Of a stretch of 18,895 bases of DNA, positions 13,468-18,895 are shown one piece after another; positions within the stretch are counted from its first letter, which is position 1; the number at the start of each line of letters is the position of its first letter. This DNA is from an uncultured Lachnospiraceae bacterium. Its GTDB lineage: Bacteria; Bacillota; Clostridia; Lachnospirales; Lachnospiraceae. The DNA is taken from positions 1,179 to 20,073 of the forward strand of contig CAJTLD010000044.1 of NCBI GenBank assembly GCA_910577065.1, written 5' to 3'. The translations under genes and the position numbers were made by a program. The notes beneath the pieces were generated by a model. It saw only the letters and a program-made list of their open reading frames with translations, was not told the origin of the DNA and ran no database searches.

Positions 13468-16400
13468 TTATCTTACCTCTGTCAGATCTGGCAATCCGTC
13501 ATAGCTTCCGGATGCAATCGCATCTGCGTAAACAGTTACCTGCTCGCCGTCCGCATTCGTGCAAATTACATATCCTCTTGCATAAACTACCGTTGTAGTA
13601 TTTGCGCCAACCGGCATAGTAAGGATATTGGTCTTGCCGTCTGTGTTTGCAAATGCTTTGTCATATACCGCAGCGTCAGAACTTCCTACTACCATGAGAG
13701 ATTTGTTTTCCGGATCTGCAAATTTTGCATTGACGCTGTAAAGAATACCGCTCTTAACAAGCATATATCCTTCCGGAATATTCATTGTTGCAACAAACGA
13801 AACTTTATTTACGCCGCCTACGTTTGACTTGTAGCTGTTTGACATAACAACAGTCGGTTCTGCCTTTTCCACTTTGTTTTCATCCGTAACATAAACTGCC
13901 TGCAGCAGGATTTGTTCTGCTGACTGAAGATATACATTATAGGTTGTATCAGTAGTCAGCTTCGCTCCGTCTTTTACAGCCCAGTGGGAGAATATAAGGG
14001 TTTCATCCGTAATGTCGGCATCTGCTGTTTTGACTGTTACATAGGTTCCTATCTCACCTTCGTAGGTCTTATCAGCAATTCCAATCTTCTCTAATACATC
14101 TTCTTGTGTTGTCACATTACCATCTGTTGTATCTTTTGTTACAACCTTCATGTATTCAACAACAACGCTTCCCTTTGTTGCAATTTTATCGTAAACAGCT
14201 GTAACGGTTACGTTTCCATTTGCTAATGCTTTTACAATTTCAGCTTTTACAGCTTCCGATGTGAATACGTCCGCTGCTGCGTTTACTTTCCATCCCTTAA
14301 ACTCGTAACCGGAACGGTTTGGCGCAGCCGGAACGGTGATATTTGCCGCTGTAGTGCCTTCCTTTGCATAGCTGGATTTTAAAATATCCGTATTGTCAAC
14401 TTTAAATGTTACGGAAACCAGATTAGCAATTTCGCCACCGCACCACTCACAGTGTCCCGGATTCTCTTTATCTTCTCTATGATCTCCTGCAGGCGCTGTC
14501 GCCGAAAGATCGCCATAATATTCCGCTCCATTTTTAAATTCATTGGACGGGACTTTATCCCAAACCAGTTCTACACTATAATAACCTGTTCCAGATACCC
14601 CGGTACCAATACACTCCGGCTCCGGATCATAGAAAATAGAACCCTCTTCCGTATGAACTTCCGCCTCAAATATACGTGTATGCCCTGTATAAGTTTCCTG
14701 GCATCCCGGACGGATACAGTTAAAGACTGCATTTGCCGTTTTGCCTTCTTCATCCCATACGAATACCGGATCGCCATACTGATGGCCTAACGGAGCGCCC
14801 GGTACAACTGTAATTTCATTGTTTGCCAGAGCATTGCTGTATGTCCTGTGACATACCTTACATTCGTAGTATGCATTATGGCCTTCAGCTACGCATGTGC
14901 CTTTCACTTCCGGATGACGGAGCAGGCTGTGATCGCCTTTCGCATGATGCACTACCGCAGTAATACCATCTTTTGTCGTGTCATCCTGAATTACGATTCC
15001 TTCTAATGAAGGATCCGCATCATCTCCGTTCTGTCCGTCGATGCTTAAAGTATACGTAATATCATAGTCTTTCGAGCAGTCAATATCTTTCACATTCTCA
15101 AGAGTCGCTACTGCAGTGATTTTTACATCCGGTTTATTATGGGTTGCATCTGTTGCAGCATGATCGCATACTACAAGCGCGTCCATTGTATAAGTTACAT
15201 TTTCGTCATCTCTTTTTGTTTCTTTTAATGACGTCCAGACAGGCTTTGCAACCGTGTACTTATGTGCTGTCGGAACCGGATCTCCATCCGGCTGATCGTA
15301 TCTGGCTGTACCTGTATATGTTTTATTCTCGCCATCTACTTCAATTGTACCAGTAAAAGTTCCTGTTACCTGCAGCGTCGGCCCTGCGATACATGTTGCA
15401 GCCGCCTGCTCAATACCTTCTTCTGTTACAGTCAAAGTTACATCTGGTATTGTAACAATATGCCATTTTGTGTTATTCTGGCAAATGCCTTTTACGTCTA
15501 CTGTATGCTGCCCTTCTTTAACCTCTTCGTTTTCCGGCCATGTTTCAATTGTCCATACGTAATCGTGGCCGGTCTTTTCATGGATGATCATCTCCTGGGC
15601 GGAATAGCCTTCCTCCGGATCATCTTCGAATGTAGCGGTTGCTTCGTATTTAAATACGTCTGTTTTGTCGCAGCTGACGCCCTTGTCTCCATTGATGCAT
15701 GTCGCAAGGAATTTGTCCTCTGTTGCGGCAATTGTCTTCGTACACGGCGTATTCTGACATGATTTCTCCGCTGCTGCTGAGGTATATTCAATGATCTGAG
15801 CCTTATTCGCATCCATCACTTCTACCTCGTCGCCATCCTTTTCCGTCAGGCCATACCAAGTCCACTCAATATCATAATTGTGGCCGGTAGCCTTATAAAC
15901 ATGAATGTGCGGGATATTATTTTCTACTACTTCCGAAGTTCCGTCGCCATTATCAATTGTCAATTTCGCAAAATAAAGCGTAGAGCCTGCTCTGGTACAG
16001 CTGTTTGCTTCCGTATCCTGATCTGTAACGGAAACGCCGCCTTTAATGGAATTGGGCACATCTTCATTTTCTGCAAAGTTCTCAGTAGTATCGCAAATGG
16101 AACATGTACGAGACGCAGTAATTGTTTTGATCGGAACTTTAACAGTTACCTTGTTCGGCTCCGTTCCAACTTCTACGTCTTTGTATGTCTTTTCACCACT
16201 TGCATTTAGCACATAATCCCACTCGCTCCACTCAACCGTATTCCAGACATGGCCGTTCACAGCCTGAATTTTTTCGCTTGTCTTATTGTTTGCTGTAGCC
16301 GTATGTTTAATAAAACCGGTCGTATTACAATCTGTATATTCGGTTTTATCAACTTCGGGTTTTACACTTGCTACCATAACCCTTTTATCGTCTACTTTGC

Positions 16401-18895
16401 TGTATACAGTGTCCTCTGCATCTGGTTCTGTAGCCTTGTGCTCCTCACCGCCGCAATTTGCGTTTTTACATGTAAAGGTAGCGTGAACCTTGTTTTCTTC
16501 CCCTTCAAACGGAACAAAGTTGCTTCCCTCTTCCTCACCGTAATCGCTCCAATCCCATTCGGGTTCAGCAGTAAAATCATGGCCTGTAGCCGTAACATCT
16601 TTTGACAATGTCCAGCGTTTTCCTGTATTGTCTGCTGCGTACTCTTTAAATGCTTTCTTCCCAGCAGCCGTTACAGTTACATCGACAGCCCATACTTTAA
16701 CACCATCTGTTGTACAGGTTACCTGCTGCACATCGCCGGCTTCTTCTGCCGTTGCATCAGGATAAGTTATTGTCAGGGCAGTCAGATCGGTTATATTTAC
16801 AGGATTACCATCAACGGTATCCGGACATTGATTACCTAACGCACATTCTATTTTTATAGAAGTAACTGCCGGTGTGTCGCTTTCCGTATTTCCCTCTAAC
16901 TCAGTAATGATATATTTATGGCCGCTCTTCCTGGTGTTATTTGTTATGTTCTTATCAGTAACATTAATCTCAGTATTTGCGGCGTCGCTTGTTACGCCTG
17001 TTATTGTAACCGGATAAACATCCTTACCGCCTGCACTACAATCAGCAGCTTCATAACCATTCTCTGGATTTGTATCAAGATCGCCCAGCGTCAGAACTGC
17101 GCCTTCATTAAGTATAATTTCAGTTTTTCCAGCTGGTAACTCAGGCTTGGTTGCTCCTTCAGAAGCAAGCAGTACCACTCCATCACACCCAGTATTGCTG
17201 CATGACAAAGTAGCTTTGATACCGTCTTCCGGATCGTAATAAGTAATACTTGAATCATCGTCATCTGGCGTACCAGTTCCAGCCCACTCTACAGATACCG
17301 TGTCAAATTTATGCTGAACCGGCATTTCCCGTGTCACTGCACCATTATATATAGTGGGTGAATACGTAGGATCATCCTTATCTTTCTCCTGCCATTTATC
17401 TCCTACTTTCACTACGTTTCTGTCAAACTCAAATCCTTCTACTTTATAAGACATAGTAACGTTTGTACCACATACTGCGTTAGGATTGCTTGACGTTCCT
17501 TCTTCAAGGTTTACATTTTCTGCAGGAACCGTCTTTGAAATGACAATACCACAGTCAGCATTATCAGACCTTCTACACTTAAATGTAGCCGTTACAATAT
17601 CTGATCCTTCTGCAAAAGCATATTCTGGCGGAAGTATGGTATGGCCCAACGCTGGAATAGCAATATCTGATTCATTCACTACAGGTGTATCTTCATCCCA
17701 GAACTTACCGCTGCAGTCTTCATTCATGCAGATATAATGTGCATACCAACCCGCCTCTTCGCAAGTTGCGTCCTTTTTTTCTTGATAATCTAAATCATGC
17801 AGTCCAGTTGGAAGCGAAATTGCTTTTGACTCGCTTTGTTTCTTTGTACCATCAAAATCTGCTTCTGCTATAAAGTTCTTTGTTTCAGGATAACATTTCA
17901 AAACGTATCCTTCTGCCACTTCTGTTGAGGACAATGTTGCGTCAACCGGATGAGTAGGCGTATCATTGCAGACAGCACATACACGGTTTGCAGTCACTTT
18001 AGCAACAGAAGCATCCGCATAAGCTAATTTGCCGTCGTCTGTCTTGGTTAATAATGTGCTTACATCTGCCGGCCATGTAAATTCATATTTGTAGCTATGC
18101 CCGTTAACCGTCTTTGTTTCTGCAACTTCTACTTCGTCTGTATCCTGTTTGGTGTCAGAAGGATTTTCGGCACTATTTGTAAAGGTAGCCGTTACTGTAT
18201 AGTTTACCGTAGCGCCTTCTGCTGCCGTACAATCTACAGTACCTTCATCTTTTGCAACTGCTACTGTATCTGCCTGCTGTGAATATGTGCAATTGTTACA
18301 TGCACGGGTCGCGGTAATCCCTAAATCCTCATTGTCGATATCTTCCGGATTAAAGTTTTCCCAACCCTGCAGTTGAATGGTACTGATCTTCTCTCCCTCT
18401 GTCTCACCAGGAGTCCAATAGGAATGTCCTGTTGCAGGGGTCTTAATCTGCTCGTCTGTAAGATGTCCTGTCTGGCCATCCTCGTCATTGTATAAGTCTT
18501 CAATACTTGCATACTTATTATTACAAATAGTACATGTATAATATGCTATATGACCATCTTCCGTACAGGTTGCCGCTTCTTCTGGAATCGCTGTATCCTT
18601 GTGTTCCAGTTCTGCAATTACTAAATCCGCATCTTGAACAGGACGTTGGTCATTCTCAGCATCTGTTCTTGTTCTGTACAATTTGCCGCACCCGGATTGA
18701 TCATCAGAGCCAACGCATTTATAATGAGCTGCTTTACCTTCAGTAAAACAAGTTGGAGCAACACGCTTTACTGCTTCAATAACATGATCCGCACATGCTG
18801 CATCTTGTGTCCCATCCGAAGTGTCTGAGCCTGTTGTCTGGCCTTCGGCCGCTAAGTCAAAGTTATCCTCATAAGGAGCCCGGGCAAGTTCCTTC
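13468..18895 (-). CDS. Giant modular cysteine-rich surface protein, 5' end outside the window
   Basis: At least 1808 residues; the reading frame stays open to the window edge, so the TTG at 18681 is not a real start and any signal peptide lies outside. Most of the visible protein is a run of degenerate modules of roughly 100-130 residues. Most start with GH-x-[YFW] or a close variant (near nt 18429, 18102, 17646, 17313, 16923, 16584, 16254, 15885, 15570, 15264, 14787) and carry a paired C-x2-7-C and a later single Cys. Four shorter units have the form TC-x3-G-x4-YxC, as in ATCTEDGHIAYYTCTIC. Next come an InlB B-repeat-like unit (nt 14415-14188; SGYEFKGWKV), a second similar unit (about 14166-13891), and a C-terminal beta-rich domain (about 13857-13471) with VVYARGYVICTNADGEQVTVY. 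No LPXTG motif or C-terminal membrane anchor is present. It is probably extracellular and adhesin-like; the ligand is unknown. By eye it is more AT-rich than its neighbours. Confidence 0.85.
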   Translation of the reverse strand, partial: KELARAPYEDNFDLAAEGQTTGSDTSDGTQDAACADHVIEAVKRVAPTCFTEGKAAHYKCVGSDDQSGCGKLYRTRTDAENDQRPVQDADLVIAELEHKDTAIPEEAATCTEDGHIAYYTCTICNNKYASIEDLYNDEDGQTGHLTDEQIKTPATGHSYWTPGETEGEKISTIQLQGWENFNPEDIDNEDLGITATRACNNCTYSQQADTVAVAKDEGTVDCTAAEGATVNYTVTATFTNSAENPSDTKQDTDEVEVAETKTVNGHSYKYEFTWPADVSTLLTKTDDGKLAYADASVAKVTANRVCAVCNDTPTHPVDATLSSTEVAEGYVLKCYPETKNFIAEADFDGTKKQSESKAISLPTGLHDLDYQEKKDATCEEAGWYAHYICMNEDCSGKFWDEDTPVVNESDIAIPALGHTILPPEYAFAEGSDIVTATFKCRRSDNADCGIVISKTVPAENVNLEEGTSSNPNAVCGTNVTMSYKVEGFEFDRNVVKVGDKWQEKDKDDPTYSPTIYNGAVTREMPVQHKFDTVSVEWAGTGTPDDDDSSITYYDPEDGIKATLSCSNTGCDGVVLLASEGATKPELPAGKTEIILNEGAVLTLGDLDTNPENGYEAADCSAGGKDVYPVTITGVTSDAANTEINVTDKNITNNTRKSGHKYIITELEGNTESDTPAVTSIKIECALGNQCPDTVDGNPVNITDLTALTITYPDATAEEAGDVQQVTCTTDGVKVWAVDVTVTAAGKKAFKEYAADNTGKRWTLSKDVTATGHDFTAEPEWDWSDYGEEEGSNFVPFEGEENKVHATFTCKNANCGGEEHKATEPDAEDTVYSKVDDKRVMVASVKPEVDKTEYTDCNTTGFIKHTATANNKTSEKIQAVNGHVWNTVEWSEWDYVLNASGEKTYKDVEVGTEPNKVTVKVPIKTITASRTCSICDTTENFAENEDVPNSIKGGVSVTDQDTEANSCTRAGSTLYFAKLTIDNGDGTSEVVENNIPHIHVYKATGHNYDIEWTWYGLTEKDGDEVEVMDANKAQIIEYTSAAAEKSCQNTPCTKTIAATEDKFLATCINGDKGVSCDKTDVFKYEATATFEDDPEEGYSAQEMIIHEKTGHDYVWTIETWPENEEVKEGQHTVDVKGICQNNTKWHIVTIPDVTLTVTEEGIEQAAATCIAGPTLQVTGTFTGTIEVDGENKTYTGTARYDQPDGDPVPTAHKYTVAKPVWTSLKETKRDDENVTYTMDALVVCDHAATDATHNKPDVKITAVATLENVKDIDCSKDYDITYTLSIDGQNGDDADPSLEGIVIQDDTTKDGITAVVHHAKGDHSLLRHPEVKGTCVAEGHNAYYECKVCHRTYSNALANNEITVVPGAPLGHQYGDPVFVWDEEGKTANAVFNCIRPGCQETYTGHTRIFEAEVHTEEGSIFYDPEPECIGTGVSGTGYYSVELVWDKVPSNEFKNGAEYYGDLSATAPAGDHREDKENPGHCEWCGGEIANLVSVTFKVDNTDILKSSYAKEGTTAANITVPAAPNRSGYEFKGWKVNAAADVFTSEAVKAEIVKALANGNVTVTAVYDKIATKGSVVVEYMKVVTKDTTDGNVTTQEDVLEKIGIADKTYEGEIGTYVTVKTADADITDETLIFSHWAVKDGAKLTTDTTYNVYLQSAEQILLQAVYVTDENKVEKAEPTVVMSNSYKSNVGGVNKVSFVATMNIPEGYMLVKSGILYSVNAKFADPENKSLMVVGSSDAAVYDKAFANTDGKTNILTMPVGANTTTVVYARGYVICTNADGEQVTVYADAIASGSYDGLPDLTEVR

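Noticed and set aside
13468..13860. Sortase anchor at the C-terminus of the giant protein
   Set aside because: The protein ends GSYDGLPDLTEVR; LPDLT is not LPXTG, and no hydrophobic segment or basic tail follows it.
18679..18681. TTG as the start codon of the giant surface protein
   Set aside because: The same frame is open from 18681 to the window edge and encodes another Cys-rich unit (PTCFTEGKAAHYKC), so the gene is 5'-truncated by the window rather than starting here.
13468..18895. Recent tandem DNA duplication or slipped-strand repeat array in the giant gene
   Set aside because: Modules share only short motifs in protein and short stretches in DNA, such as the codons around GH. They have diverged far and are old repeats, not a recent array.

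Overview
The window reads as chromosomal DNA of an anaerobic, butyrate-producing Firmicute, most likely a gut Lachnospiraceae (Clostridium cluster XIVa). This is inferred from three things. The first gene closely resembles the butyryl-CoA:acetate CoA-transferases I remember from Roseburia-type organisms. Shine-Dalgarno sites are strong (AGGAGG, AAAGGAGGTG). Several small families here (DUF6440, DUF3892, RsiV/SigV, SseB-like) are typical of Clostridia. I see no rRNA, tRNA, CRISPR array, transposase, integrase or phage gene.

Layout. (1) 53-1393 (+): butyryl-CoA:acetate CoA-transferase, followed by a GC hairpin. (2) 4036-1531 (-): an SseB-family protein with its own terminator, then a lysozyme-response pair, ECF sigma factor SigV (TTG start) and membrane anti-sigma factor RsiV. 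An ECF-type promoter with a perfect TGAAAC box lies immediately upstream of sigV. (3) 4037-4398: gene-free DNA holding the sseB-like promoter, a block of nested inverted repeats, and a perfect 13-bp inverted repeat that enfolds the ribosome-binding site and start codon of a small DUF3892 gene (4399-4704, +). (4) 11397-4757 (-), all in one direction: a class I/II aminotransferase, MutY, a large RND exporter with a coiled-coil insert of roughly 280 residues, and a DUF6440 gene coupled to the exporter by a TGATG stop/start overlap. (5) 11398-11592: a compact divergent control region in which the -35 boxes of two sigma-A-type promoters overlap on opposite strands. Each transcript begins with a leader containing a hairpin. 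(6) 11593-13209 (+): Crt (3-hydroxybutyryl-CoA dehydratase) and ProC, ending at a bidirectional terminator. (7) 18895-13327 (-): the 3' part of a giant cysteine-rich modular surface protein that runs off the window, followed 30 nt later by a 36-residue mini-protein gene with a near-perfect ribosome-binding site.

How it fits together. Crt and the CoA-transferase catalyse two steps of the crotonyl/butyryl-CoA route, although the usual thl-hbd-bcd-etfAB cluster is not beside either of them. SigV/RsiV (lysozyme sensing), the exporter and the giant surface protein suggest life against a host mucosa. The most unusual items are the giant protein with its co-directional mini-protein, the exporter with a built-in coiled coil and no visible adaptor gene, and the hairpin over the DUF3892 start. 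Function for these is inference; the sequence features themselves are seen directly.
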